Notes: generated from the letters alone by a model not told the origin. A DNA stretch of 64,000 bases from Chrysopilus asiliformis (GCA_964034945.1 OZ035961.1:6120001-6184000), one strand, 5' to 3'; shown: positions 9,986 through 21,830, counted from the stretch's first letter. Translations and numbers: made by a program.

Positions 9986-11480
9986 AATATTAGTCTTAAT
10001 ACGTTCGGCAAATATTTACCCGCCATACATATAAATATTTAGTGAAAAATGACGTTGATTTTAACAAAATGAGATTCAATGCTCCATCATAGATAATGAA
10101 AATTAGAAATTTTAGTTTATATTTAAATTAAGGAATTACCTTTTCGGGGATCTATTTAATTAATGCAAATTGATGAAAATATCCAGTAGAATTTAATGAA
10201 ACTTCTGTCATATTTTTAAACGAAATCAGTTAAAATGTAACAATTTCAGAGCCCTTCATAGATCCTAGAAAATGATCAGTTGCCTAACATAAAATCTTAC
10301 ATCGTCGTAGATTTAAAATATGTATAGAATACCATAATTTTAATATGATATACTGGTAAGATTACATCCTCATATAATATTTAGATTATCATCTACTTCA
10401 ATGAACCCTTTCAAAACTTATCCATTCCATTTCATATAGAACTGTGTGATATTCCCGGATACCATTCATATTCGTCATATAAATAGATATACATACAAAT
10501 ACATACATACATACAGCCAAAATGTTGATATGTCAATTTGAAAACATTTCAAAAACATATTTTTCGGTTTTTTCCTCAACCATAGCTTTCTTTCAGGTTA
10601 TTTTCTTTATGCCGGTCAAAGTTTTGCCACTCTTTTCTAGGCCTACCTGTCAATGTCAAACTGTGTAGAATACTCGAACTATGACTCTAGAAAAAGTTTA
10701 TCATACTCCCTTATTTTATGTATACAAGTTACTCAAATATATCCATATATGGATATTGCGTTGTTTTGAAGTACGAAAATCCGGAGGATGGCCAAAAAAA
10801 AAACTAGTAAAGATATAATTTAGGTGAGTCGTAGCCAAGAAAAAAAAATTCTTTGTGTGTACATAAAATAATTTCATATATAGAAGTAAGCTGGTCGAAC
10901 CGGTAAACTTTTTAGCCCGTAATCGAGATTTTCTTGGATCAACTGATAAGTTTCATTATATTTACGGATATCGTCCTCTATATTCCATATATTGGCATAT
11001 GCTATGATGCTATGCCGCACTGAGCGATTATCGACCGTCCATCTATATGAAAGGTACAGGTAAAGGTATGATCCAGATGAGCAATTTTATGAGACCCAAA
11101 GCTATAAATTTCCGTATTAGGGTTCAGCTAAATTATGGTACCCAGCGATAATGACAGTCATGATGGATACAAAACATAAAACTTTCATCGATTTTTCCTT
11201 ACATTAAGTATGTAAGAAGGGAATTTAATAAATTTATCTATATATGTATATATAAACACACATACGCACCGAAAAAAAAAACAAAAGCACATAAAACAGC
11301 AACAAAACAGTACTCCGAGCAACAAATATTTTTTTTTCCATTTAATACTTTTTTGGTGTTACATCATGATGGATAAGGTTACTTTTAAATTCAATTTGCT
11401 AAATTTTCTGTTATAAAAACATGTGGATAAGTACTTAATAATCATCATAAAAAATTTAGGAAATTATTAAATTGTGAAAT
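9986..11480. other. AT-rich stretch, no gene seen
   Basis: Short ATAC microsatellite (about 10485-10515) and a TATA-rich tract (about 11230-11260). No exon or RNA gene supported. Confidence 0.4.
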
Positions 11481-11489
11481 TTTCAAAAT

Positions 11490-11830
11490 GTGGCTAAGAG
11501 AGGTATGAGTTGAATTCAAGAATAATATTTTCATGTAAGTTTTTTGCGAATTCGGGGCAGATGACCGGCAGAGAGGCGGATGAGAAGGGGAATATTTTTA
11601 ATCCCTCAAAAAAAATCAAAAAGTACGAAACAAATCAAACCGGCACGTGGGGAAAATCATCTTGCGTCTCAATTCTTGTGAAAAGAAGTGAATTCTTCTG
11701 CGACTTTTTGTAGTATTTTGTATTTCTTTAGAAAACACCAGAAGTTGCATCAAAGGTAAACTTTTTAAAGAGACACATATGTCATAATGAAAATTTTTTA
11801 CAATAAAATGCGCCGCAGGCGATTTAAAAA
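11490..11830 (+). mobile_element. R11 old dispersed repeat fragment with GCGCCGCAGGC motif
   Basis: AAAAGTACGAAACAAATCAA followed by CGGCACGTGGGGAAAA matches AAAAGTACGATACAAATCAA...CGGCGCGCTTGGAAAA at about 57340-57380. In both copies GCGCCGCAGGC follows about 100-190 bases later. This makes the motif part of a dispersed family rather than an isolated site. Confidence 0.5.
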
Positions 11831-12720
11831 AAATAAAAGTTACGATGGAGGTAAAAACCTATGAAAAAAGGCGAGAATTTGCAGTTTTTAGACAAAATTT
11901 TTGACGCAGTTCTTTGCATTTGAAAGCTGAGTTCGAGGCAGAAATTTAGATTCGGGGACTCCAGGACAACGTGCCTAAATCCGGAGGATTTAGTTGTCCC
12001 AGCGAATGCAAAAAATTTAAAAAAATATCCATTATCATTACGCAGCGAGAAAAAACAGGGTAAATTTAACCAAAACGCCATGGTTAAACAACTTTTGCAC
12101 GGGTTTACTGAAATCTTTAATGTATTGGATAATCGTACCAAGAAATTGGCTAACTACCCCTGGCTAAAATTTAACAATAAATTCTTTTAAATTAAATAAG
12201 TTCTTGGGACGATATCAGCTTTCAAATGCAAAGAAATGCATCAAAATCAGTTAAGATTTTCTGGCAGAAGTTGACCTTGAAAAAGTTTTATTACACATAT
12301 ACATATACATGCATACAAACGTCTCTCTCGTCCCCATATTGCGAATTCATCGAACTAAGTCTATGGGTACATGTCCTGGGGTTGTGCCGAGACTAGGGAA
12401 ACAACATGGTTGCATTAAAAGACTGAAAATATTCTGTTGTGAACATCCCACAGCACAGATTTGAGAACAGCGCTTTTATTGGATACGTGACCAAATCATG
12501 AACTGCGAATTTGATTGTAAAATATGTCTCATACCTTTAAATCCATGTTTGATGTATTCTTTTGAATTTCTATTGTAGCAACGGCTATCAAAATTGAAAA
12601 AATTTGCAGTCCGATGAGATTAACAAAAAACCAGCGAGAAAATTTGACAACTAAAAACATTACTAGCGCCACTAGCGGTTGATTCTTGATACCGAATAAC
12701 CGGGCCGGAAAACACGACTC
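11831..12720. other. No gene recognised; possible R11 remnants
   Basis: The sequence around 11955-12005 (CGTGCCTAAATCCGGAGGAT, then TTGTCCC) resembles the R11 end. The rest is AT-rich, with no supported gene. Confidence 0.35.
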
Positions 12721-12734
12721 AAGGCATGTCTACA

Positions 12735-12835
12735 ATTACCGAATCCGGTAATTCATTTTTACATGAACCAAATTACCGACTCGGTAAAAATCTGTTAAAT
12801 TTGACTGAATTACCGAGCGGTAAATTTACCCGCAA
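12735..12835. repeat. Array of three ATTACCGA-type palindromes
   Basis: ATTACCGAATCCGGTAATT (about 12737), AATTACCGACTCGGTAAAA (about 12772) and ATTACCGAGCGGTAAATT (about 12807) are near-palindromes of the form ATTACCGn(n)CGGTAAT, spaced about 35 bases apart. A related ACCGAATAACCGGGCCGG lies just upstream. Confidence 0.6.
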
Positions 12836-12839
12836 TTTA

Positions 12840-13547
12840 AAAGAGGCCTGTGAATACCCTGATTGTGTCTTCATTTACAACCTTATCTATTAAATAATAG
12901 GCTTGTATGTCTCTGCCTTATATTTTATAAAATAGGATTGCGGTGGAAGGCAATAGATTATTTAAAAATTCGTGACTATCCGAGGTTCCATCGCTCCATG
13001 CAAATTAAAATGATTATTTTTCCTTAAGAATGAAACAACTATTCCCATTATGAATGAACGCACAAACACTAAAAATTAAACTGATTTATGAGTTATAACA
13101 AAAAAGGCAAAGTACAAAAACCATGGGGCGTAATATAAAAGCAATTTAATTAAGTTCTAATTGAAAGCTAAAACTGCGTGAAATTTAATTAAATGTTACA
13201 TTAAATTTTATGAAGCAGCCTGTATGATAACTTCATTAAAACCATTCCACCACTATACATATAACACATGGCTCCGTGTTAAGTTGTGTTAAGTTGTACC
13301 TGATATTTACAAATAGTGACAGCATTTTTATTACATTCGGGAGGTTAAGTTCAGGTGAGAAAATATCCGTTGAAAAATATTACCCACGCGAGTCCTGTAC
13401 GCGAAAATATCCACAAAAAAATATTTATAAATGTCCTTAATAAGGATAAACATGAGCAGTTAATGCAATGGGAAAAATCATAAGTTAGAAAATTCCTTAA
13501 TATACCTACTAACTTTTCGCACTCCACCTACATGTGGAATGAAAACC
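12840..13547. other. AT-rich stretch, no gene seen
   Basis: Only a short direct repeat (GTGTTAAGTTGT at about 13276 and 13287). Confidence 0.4.
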
Positions 13548-13551
13548 TTAA

Positions 13552-13786
13552 CACATAAATGCCCACTGTTGCATACATGTAACGCAAGAATCGCTTTGTT
13601 TTCAGAGCTTGTCATTCATTTATCTTGCTTGCGAGAGCTTTGAGTATAGTTCGGAAATATCCAGAAGTCTCTCTTGTTCGTTATGTAACGCGTAGCAAAG
13701 AAAGATTTTTATGTTTTGGTTCCTTTCCAAAAAAAAAAACTACTTCATAAAAATTTCAAAGCTGAAAAGATTTGGGCGCTAATGGG
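13552..13786. mobile_element. piggyBac-type MITE, family with ATTA(A/G) ends (copy 1)
   Basis: TTAA at 13548-13551 and 13787-13790. The right end CGCTAATGGG and the block GTAACGCGTAGCAAA...TTTTATGTTTTGGTTC recur in inverted orientation at 58942-59153. The terminal repeats are diverged (CACATAAATGCCC against CCCATTAGCGCCC), so the element is old. Confidence 0.55.
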
Positions 13787-13790
13787 TTAA

Positions 13791-14690
13791 AGTAGCTTGT
13801 ACATACGAAATATGAAAATATGTACTTGGGTATAGGTATTAATGAAATAAAACATACTCCGTGGGAAACGTTAAAGAGTTTTGAGTTTCAAACATGCTGT
13901 GTAAATTATTTAAAAGCATTTTATAAAAAAAAATTACACACGGTAAAACTAAACATTTAATTGTTTTTAGCTCAAAAACTTTCACAATTGTAATGTCCCT
14001 GTCCTTTGTGAGAACACGCAGAATAAGTGGGACACGCTTTACGTCACCTTTGACGAACGTCCCGGGTCTGCTGTAATATTGTCAGCGTGGCACGATTTAT
14101 TTCAGCCAGGCCATGCTCAGCGGTTGGGGGGGATCTTTGCTGACAATACTACGAAAGACGATTACTTGATGTTTTTACGCGTGCCGTTTTTCGAACTTCT
14201 ACCATATTCACCCTCACCCAACACCCGCGATCAACCCCATCGTCTTCATCCCTCTGATCTTGTAAAAGTGAACTTAAACCATAATATTAAACATGATTAG
14301 ATTCAACGAAATTTTATTGTATATCGCGACTTGGAATCATATTTTCATATATCCTCTGACTCAACGAGAAAAGACCAAAACAGATAGAAAATAAAAACAT
14401 GGATAGAACACAAAGATCTTCGTTATTATTTACTCTTTCGTGTACACTCAGAATTTATATTATATTCGCTTTAATAATAATATGTTTCGAATAGCACTAT
14501 TTTAAGGATACTAATAATTTGTGTAATAATATTTTAAAATATCTTTTCCCCAAAGAACACACTTGAGAAATGTAAAAAAAAAAACTTTAAATCATCGGGC
14601 TATAATTTTTCTCCGATTCTACCACTACTTCTTTTGGCCATACATAATTGAAAATAAAAATTAATATAAATGTTTACTCACTTTAATCCT
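13791..14690. other. No gene recognised
   Basis: A modestly GC-richer patch at 14030-14270 contains an ATTGTCAGCG...GCTGACAAT inverted repeat and an open frame with no recognisable domain. The remainder is AT-rich. Confidence 0.35.
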
Positions 14691-14693
14691 TTA

Positions 14694-15276
14694 GATTTTT
14701 ATACCCGTATGGTGAAACCAAAGGGTATATTAACTTTGCTTTACCGTTTGTAACGCCAAGATCCCGTCATCACACACAAAAATGAATTACACCAGTGTGT
14801 TTAGAATGATAAAAAAAATTGAATTTTCCATGTCCGTCCGTCTGTCCGTCCGTCCGTCCGTCTGTCCGTCTGTCCGTCTGTCTGTCTGTCTGTGGCGCGG
14901 ATTGCGGGCGCACGGATTGAGCTAGAGACTTGAAATTTTGCGTGGATCCGTTTTTCGTAAAATGCGAGGCCAAGTTCGTTAATGGGCAAAAATGGACCAT
15001 TAGGGGGGGTACCCCCCATACGAACGAAAACGATTTTTGCGAATATCTCAAAAACGGTGCATCTTATCAAAAAAGTCCAAGAACAAAAGTTATTTAGGAT
15101 AGGATTCTACATAAAACTCCCATACATCAAAATCCGATTGGAATAAATTTTAAAAATTCTTATTGGAAAGTTTGACTTCAAAGTGGAATTTTGGTACAAC
15201 TGTTCGAATTTTGATACGAATATCACCATACGGGTCTCCAATGATTGCCAGACTGGCAATTATAGCTTTTGTTATG
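14694..15276 (+). mobile_element. DINE-1/Helentron-like element, family R2 (copy 1)
   Basis: The 5' end TTTTTATACCCGTATGGTGA, followed by an AAGGGTAT block, forms a hairpin. ACCCGTATGGTGA returns as the subterminal repeat CACCATACGGGT near the 3' end. The core holds a (GTCC/GTCT)n microsatellite at 14831-14893. The 3' end is the hairpin ATTGCCAGACTGGCAAT followed by TATAGCTTTTGTTATG. Subterminal repeats, microsatellite core and 3' hairpin are the known DINE-1/INE-1 (HINE) features. There is no coding capacity. Copies lie at 50681 (same strand) and 54327 (opposite). Confidence 0.75.
14831..14893 (+). repeat. (GTCC/GTCT)n microsatellite in the R2 core
   Basis: About fifteen tetranucleotide units of GTCC and GTCT. 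Open frames read across it (Cys/Thr/Asp/Arg-rich) are artefacts of the repeat. Confidence 0.9.
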
Positions 15277-16583
15277 TTTATGTTTGTGATTTAATTTACT
15301 TTCTTATTTTGTTCTGCATCCAATTTCCGGTTGATAATAATGTGCACATTACTTCATCTCGGCTTGGCTTACAACTTTGTATTTTTAAATTTTCTGGTTA
15401 CCTAAAATAGACTAAATAAAATGGAATTATGCGTCGGCCAAATGATTCGTACACAGAATTATTATACAAAGAACATAAAACTTTCCTTTTCTCACGTGGG
15501 GCAAAGTTATTTCTTACAATCGGATAAATTTTCCTTAAAAGGACTTAAATCAAAACTACAGTAGAAATTGAAATTTGCTGATGATCTTGCTGGATATTCA
15601 ATCTAATACGAGGACTATAAAAATGGTGGCACGTTCCTGTAGATGAAAAATCTCGCCCTCGTGGATCTTGAATCTTGATGTTTTAAATACAAGAATTTAG
15701 ATGCTTAAAATACAGCGTCCTTTTTATTTCGTCTGTATAAAAAAATCTGTCGGCATAGACGACCGAGTTAGAGGTTACCATGCGGCTCGCTACGATATCT
15801 ATGTATATTGCTTAAGCTGACGCCATGTGCTAACATTTTGGAGCCATCGTTTTCACGGCCATCCTTTAAATTATGCCTTAAATACTCCGATGCATTACGT
15901 TTGCACGATGTAATAATTATTCTGATCGTTGAATTTATTGATTTTTATCAAACCGGGTGATGTGCCACTATAATAAAACGAACATGCTTTTAGAAATCAC
16001 TTCACATTTTGTTTTTCTAATCCCAAAATTTACCTTCTTATTCACGTATTTAGAATTCGTTCGAAGGGCACTGTTCACTAACGTTTTAATAATATTTTAT
16101 GGCAAAAATTTTAAACCGTGGTCTATCTGTTTTTATTAAATGTCGATTTAATATTCTAAAACGTGCAAAATAAAAGATTAAAACAAACCCTCTAATCGTA
16201 AAGGATCCTCTAATCGGCCTCTATGCCGTTCGCCTGCTTATTAGAAAGTGAGAGGAATCTTCGTTCAATTACTTGGTATTGATTTCGGGCTATTATCTGT
16301 GGATCGAGCGGTTTCTTTTTATTGTACTATTGGAATTGTTATAAATCCAATGGGAATTAAGTTACAGTTGATCATTCTTCGATAATTCCTAGGGTGCATG
16401 CGTATGGTCACGTAACACAATCCAGTTTTTTTCAAATCCATATTATAACAATAGTTTATAGAAAACATTGTAGAAGTCCTTAAAAACATTACTGGAAAAG
16501 TTCAACGAAAAATTTGTAACGCTGCCCTGGTTGTCAAGAGCAAAGTCACATTTCCTAAGAGCAGAACTACATTACATTTGGCA
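15277..16583. other. AT-rich stretch, no gene seen
   Basis: No exon, RNA gene or clear repeat boundary recognised. Confidence 0.4.
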
Positions 16584-16776
16584 AAAATCTCATATGAAAA
16601 ATAATTAGCCGGGTATGAAATGCGGGGGAAATAAATAAATGCTGTTTTACGATATTCAAAGACTGTTCATTTAAAAACAGCAGTGCAATGAGTTTCTTAT
16701 TTTTTAATCAAAACTCACTGTTTTTGATTGACCAGCAAGCAGCATGGCAAAACTTACCCTGCGTATGAAAAAGATG
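16584..16776 (+). mobile_element. Partial copy of Mutator-like MITE R5
   Basis: The sequence from AAAATCTCATATG to CCCTGCGTATGAAAAAGATG parallels the right half of the complete R5 copies (19337-19709, 32727-33098). Shared blocks include GGCAAAACTTACCCTGCGTA and TGTTTTTGATTGACCAGCAA. The left half is absent or unrecognisable. Confidence 0.65.
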
Positions 16777-18168
16777 TTACTATTTCCAGGACTCAAAACT
16801 TTTTAAACGACTCACGTACTTCTTTCTAAAATCTGTTTTAAAAAATTTTAAAAAATGAATTATTACTCGATATGACGCCCTGGCTTCGATTAATCTTCTC
16901 TATTTGTTTGGAAGCGGGGAGAGGAGAAGAAAGCATCATGTATCCACTATAGGTTGTTAAAGCTTACAAAAAGCTCGAAGAGTAGTTATGATCAGCAAAA
17001 AAAAGTTAATAACCAGAGTTTTCATTTTACTATAAATCGGTCGAAATTTATAATTATACAATCCTAATTATATAATCACAAGAAAAGTACTTATACACAA
17101 AAAAGACATCTTATTAATAACAAAAACCGACTTATGTATAAAAAAAAATCTTTGCCCATAAAAAGATCAAACATTCAGAGACAAGAAATGTGGGCATGAA
17201 ATTCTTATACGAATTGCTTTTAAAATAAATAAACAAATTTGTTACGTGTTTCTAAATATTGTATAATTTTCTCATGAATTTGTTACCTTAAATTCCATAA
17301 ACGTTCAATAAGAAATCAATTTAAACACAAAAATATTTAACATTAATTAAAAATCAATTACATAATATTTCTATGCTTTATCAAAGGAAGTTTTTGGAAA
17401 TATTTAATTACTTATACAATATTTACAGACAAATGAATTAATTACATTAGACTAGCAGAAACAATATGTTATTCACATCAAATAATTATATAGAGCCAGG
17501 GTAAATTATATTTCCGATACAACATTTGGTAAATTACAAAATGTGAGGTTAAAGAACGTAATTATTTGGTTGAGAACATCACAAACTGTTTAATTGTTAG
17601 TTATACACGGAGAACAGACTTTGAAATTGCTATGAAAGAATCACAGATTCTGATAATCTCAACTTATGTAAATGTGGGTAATTAAAGCACTTTTTCCGTG
17701 ATTAAATTTCTTTATTTAAAATATAGAGTTTTTGTTGTACTGGTGTAGACTGTTAAGAGATTGGCCAAGTGGTGTGCACTGGACACGTGCCAGAAATAAC
17801 AAAACAATTATCCTGTCTCAAACACACCAGTCTAAACCAGAGCTCGGCACTCCTTGGCTCGTCTGGCTCCTCAATACGATAAGATTTTTATTCAAATTTT
17901 ACGAGAATACAATCAATGTATGAACATTTTTACTCGACTCTCCAACGCAATGATAAGTGTTGGTAGACGACGGCCACTTCGGCAGCCGAAATCAAACGAT
18001 TGACTAACAATCGATGGAGCGAGCCTACGACAGTCATTCAGTATGATTTCTGCTGTTGATGCGTACGGGTGTATACATTTGCTCTCCAAAATTATAATTG
18101 CTTCCCAAAGAACACTGGCGTATGAAATTTTTTCAGAAATTTGATTTTTTTAGTTTTCCTTTTCCATT
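16777..18168. other. AT-rich stretch, no gene seen
   Basis: A GC-richer patch at 17725-17870 holds an inverted pair (CTGGTGTAGACTG / CACACCAGTCTA). No product recognised. Confidence 0.35.
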
Positions 18169-18384
18169 ATGAAGCGCTCATATTCATATTCAAATTCAAA
18201 TACTATGTCGTGTGATTGGGAAAACAAATATTTAATAACCACAAATAATGATAACCGTCAATGTCTAGTTTGCAGTTACATGTCGAATAAAAAATGCAAT
18301 CTAAAACGCCATTACAACAGCTGTCATAAGTTCGATTTTGCCCGGTACAATGAAGTAGAAAGAGTAAGACAGGTTGACAACTAA
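18169..18384 (+). CDS. Small BED/C2H2-like zinc-finger ORF, probable hAT transposase remnant
   Basis: A 71-codon frame opening with ATG in a clean context and closed by TAA. Residues 32-54 read CLVCSYMSNKKCNLKRHYNSCH, cut here as CLVC...NLKRHYNSCH. This is a Cys-X2-Cys...His-X5-His finger with the NLKRHY core found in BED-type fingers at the N-terminus of hAT transposases and their domesticated ZBED/GTF2IRD2-like relatives. The preceding W-E-N-K-Y residues fit the same domain. The protein stops soon after the finger, with no catalytic or dimerisation region nearby, so it is most likely a truncated transposase. A short host zinc-finger exon is the alternative. Confidence 0.45.
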   Translation: MKRSYSYSNSNTMSCDWENKYLITTNNDNRQCLVCSYMSNKKCNLKRHYNSCHKFDFARYNEVERVRQVDN

Positions 18385-18881
18385 AAAGAAAGTTTTTTTT
18401 AGAGAAATTTCCTTTAGGCGGAACAAATGATTCTGAAATTGCAACATGATAAATTGTGTAGTTCACTGTTCCTAAACGTCTCCATCAAAAGCGAAAGAGC
18501 GTAAAAAATGAAAATGATGCGTTTTCTCATTTTGTGTTATAGTATATGAAGAAACATAAAATTTCTTCGAGTAATAGTAAATCACTACATACATGGTGCC
18601 GAGGCCTGGTCTAAACACACCATGATGCGATAATAGATTTTTTCATTACACCCACACCAAAAAGGTCTCCCCAAGTTAAGTAATGTTAAATTTAATAAAC
18701 TTTCACAAATACCTACGTAATTGTTTAAAATGAGTCCAAGCGTTATAGCAACAAAAAAAAAATTGGTTTAGTCACATTTTTTAAATGACATTGAAAATTG
18801 TGGTCGCAATAAATAGTATCCATAGAAAATATAGGGGAAATATTTTTCAATTTTTGTAAATTCGAAAAAAATTCTTGGAAG
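18385..18881. other. AT-rich stretch, no gene seen
   Basis: Nothing supported. No continuation of the hAT-type protein was found. Confidence 0.4.
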
Positions 18882-19039
18882 TAAAGGGTCTTTCAATAAG
18901 GACTCTCGATTTTATTTAAATGTTGTGTGTGAGATATCCACTCAAAATTTTTTTTTCTTTGAAAGAATATTTTATAGCATTAAGTATGGAATATAACGTC
19001 GTTCAAATGGCTTTACTTGGTGGCACGTATTCGGGAGGT

Positions 19040-19336
19040 TCAATTTTCGATGACTTTGTTGCATAAATCTGGCTGAATTTTCTGGATATCGTTCGTTATG
19101 TTGGCTTTGAGGGTATCAATTGTTTCCGGTTTATTCGCATAGACCTGCGATTTAAGATAGCCCCAAAGGAAGAAGTCTAAAGGCATTAAATCGCACGATC
19201 TCGGTGGCCAACTCACGTCGCCGCCGCGCAAGATAACAATGCCCTCAAATCGTTCCTGAAGAATGTCCATCGTGGTATGCGCTGTGTGGCATGTAGCGCC
19301 GTCCTGTTGGAACCGCATATTGTCGGTATCCATATG
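19040..19336 (-). pseudogene. Transposase C-terminal fragment (IS630/Tc1/mariner)
   Basis: Contains FQQDGATCHTA, which carries the second catalytic Asp. It also contains PPRSCDLMPLDFFLWGYLKS, which carries the third acidic position of the DDE/D catalytic domain. The ordering and the LWGYLKSQVY motif are typical of this transposase group. The frame ends in the decayed tail at about 19040 and is cut on its N-terminal side by the MITE at 19337. The exact subfamily (DD37D or DD41D type) depends on which of two Asp residues is used, and I leave it open. Confidence 0.85.
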
Positions 19337-19709
19337 GCGTCTATTTCATAAGCAGCGCAAATTGCCGGGCATTTCATATTCCAGCATGGCACAGAATAAT
19401 TTGATTTTACAGCTTAATATAACTATTATCAAGGCCCTGTTATACCAATCACTGAAAAATAAAAAAAAAAAGTCTAAAGCTTACTTACTATGACGATCCT
19501 CAATATTTAAAAGGAAAATCTCATTTAAAAAATAACTAGCAACATATGAAATGCAGGGCAAATAAATAAAAGATATTTTACGATATTTCAAAAACTATTA
19601 ATTTTAAAAACAGCAGGGCAACGAGTTTCTTATTTTCTCATCAAAACCCACTGTTTTTGATTGACCTGCAAACAGCATGGCAAAACTTGCCCTGCGTATG
19701 AAATAGACG
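19337..19709 (+). mobile_element. Mutator-like MITE R5 with 10-bp target duplication (nested)
   Basis: The element starts GCGTCTATTTCATA and ends TATGAAATAGACG. It is flanked by an exact 10-bp duplication TATCCATATG at 19327-19336 and 19710-19719. The same element with a different exact 10-bp duplication sits at 32727-33098. Nine-to-eleven-base duplications are characteristic of Mutator-like (MULE) transposition. The 373-bp unit has no ORF. Confidence 0.88.
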
Positions 19710-19719
19710 TATCCATATG

Positions 19720-20060
19720 ATCCTTCCGCAAGAAGTTACTTATCATCGATCTGTAGCGCTCGCCGTTGACGGTGATGGCAATGCCAGTTTCGTTTTGGAA
19801 GAAGTACGGACCGATGATTCCGCCAGACTCAAATCCGCACCAAACAGTGACTTTCTCGGGATGCACTTCGTACTAGTGTATCTTGTGTGGATTGGTATCG
19901 CCCCAAATCCGACAATTTTGCTTCTTCACATATCCATTCATCCAAAAATGAGCCTCGTCGCGAAAGATGATTTTTTATCGAAATTTGGGTCAACTTCCAT
20001 CTGAAACAAATTTTATGATTTGCATACGTTGTTCAACGCTATAACCTTCCACGGTGATTT
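19720..20060 (-). pseudogene. Transposase N-terminal and central fragments (IS630/Tc1/mariner)
   Basis: On the minus strand the central part reads RDEAHFWMNGYVKKQNCRIW (first catalytic Asp in DEAHF), then an in-frame stop near 19873, then HPEKVTVWCGFESGGIIGPY. Immediately upstream, at about 20000-20055, is SVEQRMQIIKFVS, the usual start of the N-terminal helix-turn-helix. Only a few codons separate that from the catalytic domain, so most of the DNA-binding region is deleted. The reading frame also shifts near 19985. Confidence 0.8.
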
Positions 20061-20165
20061 GACATACCCTACTAAACAATTCACAACAAATTTGACAGAG
20101 TTGCTTTAACAACATGGCCGCTATAATCTAACAAACTTCGAGCGTCCTTATTGAAAGACCCTTTA

Positions 20166-21830
20166 TTTTCACATACACGCATCGGTTTCTAAAATTGACT
20201 TTTTGTCCACAGACCGAAGCATTATCCACAAACAAAGGCATTTTTAGGTTTTTTTTTCAATTTTACTTTTTGATCAAAACAATGCTCCGAAAATCCGTAC
20301 GCATTTCTACTAAAAGTTTGGGTGCATGGCACGTAACTGCTACTAGAAGTGTACGTAATATAGTGGCACATACGAGCCAGGCACAAAATATGCTAGCAGG
20401 GATGAAATTCGATTGTGCCTGGAAATTTCGAAAGTCAATATGATTTAAAAAAAGTAAAAAATAAAAAAAAAATTTAATTTTCCAGAATTTTTTTTAAAAA
20501 ACCTGCTTATTGATCGTGTGTTAAGTTGTGTTAAAATGTTTTTCTCGATATCTCATAATGCATATTATACATGTTCATTGTTCATCAATCTTTTGTTTTT
20601 ATATTGAGATTCATTTAAGCCACCTGCATACGGAGAATCGGCGAAAATAAAAATTAATTCAAATGTTTAAGCATACTGAATAAATTTTCGTACGGCATTT
20701 GGAATGAGGTCTTTTTCTCAGCTTCGATGTTATGCTCCTGACAGCATAATGCAGGTCGGGAATTGTTTCATTGTTTGTATACCGAATAGAAGCGAACAAA
20801 AAGCTTTCAAATAAGGATCCACAAACAAGCACACAGGCACACAATATGCAACAATAGAAGATGAGTAGATCTTTTGTAAAGTTTACCGAATGGCTGAATA
20901 ACCAACCTACTCTCCACTCACTGCATGGACGACGACTGTACGGCAGAATATAGGGCTACCACCCCCTAGTCAGGACTCTTGTTTGTTTGCTTTCTTGCCG
21001 TTGAATTTTTTTTTTCAACATCACTGTCCGTAAACATAAAGGACTCCGTACTAGTCGAGCTCGTTGCCTTTGCTTGCTTACCTAAATGGTTCAAATTTAA
21101 CCTATAAGAATCGAGCTAAAGCTCTCATAGAATCCTAGAGCATTGCATTCTTTGTTGGGCATCATGGATAGTAAAAACAAATCTCCACGCCCTTATTCAC
21201 CTACTTGTGGAGATATTTCAAGTATGTACCTTAGATTTTTTTCGATGTTTTAACTCAATTGGTCTGTTGAACTTCTTCCTCTCTGACTATAGAGAATTCT
21301 CGAACAAAATCCGAAATTAATGCTTACTTAACGTTTCTATTTTATTTGAATTCTTTTCCGCAGAACACAAATGGATTGTTAATTATTTGCTCTTTATATC
21401 TATGTTGCGGAACCACACAAAACAATAGAAGGACAAACACTATTTTGAGCCAACACAATACGTTTTCATTAGTTGAAGCAACGTCTCTTCAAAATTTGGT
21501 CGACGAGGTCATTGGGACTTTCTAAAAATTTAAGGACTTTTCAATTGTTTTTTTTTTATTCTAAATTTTACTAGTATTTCTTTGGGGATTCCTTTGTTGA
21601 AAAATAAAGTCTTTCGGTTTTTTTTTATATAGAGATGTTAAAACAATGGCTGTGAAAATCTGTACTGCATTATTATACTAGCACAATATATTTATTCTTG
21701 GAAAATTTTTATTTTAAAATATCTTTTACTCGTAAAAGTTTTTCGCTGCTGCGTCTAAAAACTGGAAAAATGTGAAAACCAACACAATTTTTCGAGAATT
21801 TTAGCCCATATTTTACTCTTTGATAAATAA
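20166..21830. other. No gene recognised
   Basis: Mostly AT-rich. A less AT-rich patch at 20870-21230 has no recognisable product or repeat structure and could be host intergenic or intronic DNA. Confidence 0.35.

Larger units (their letters stand above)
18884..20163 (-). mobile_element. Decayed IS630/Tc1/mariner element carrying a nested MITE
   Basis: Terminal repeats AAGGGTCTTTCAATAAGGAC (left) and its complement GTCCTTATTGAAAGACCCTT (right) are flanked by TA at 18882-18883 and 20164-20165. The transposase reads on the minus strand but is internally deleted, contains a stop, and is split at 19337-19709 by a Mutator-like MITE. Without the MITE the element is about 900 bp. Confidence 0.88.

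Noticed and set aside
14770..15070. Two overlapping minus-strand open frames rich in Thr-Asp-Gly-Arg (also at 50754-51053 and 54568-54801)
   Set aside because: They read across the (GTCC/GTCT)n core of R2 elements. The repetitive protein is a by-product of the microsatellite.
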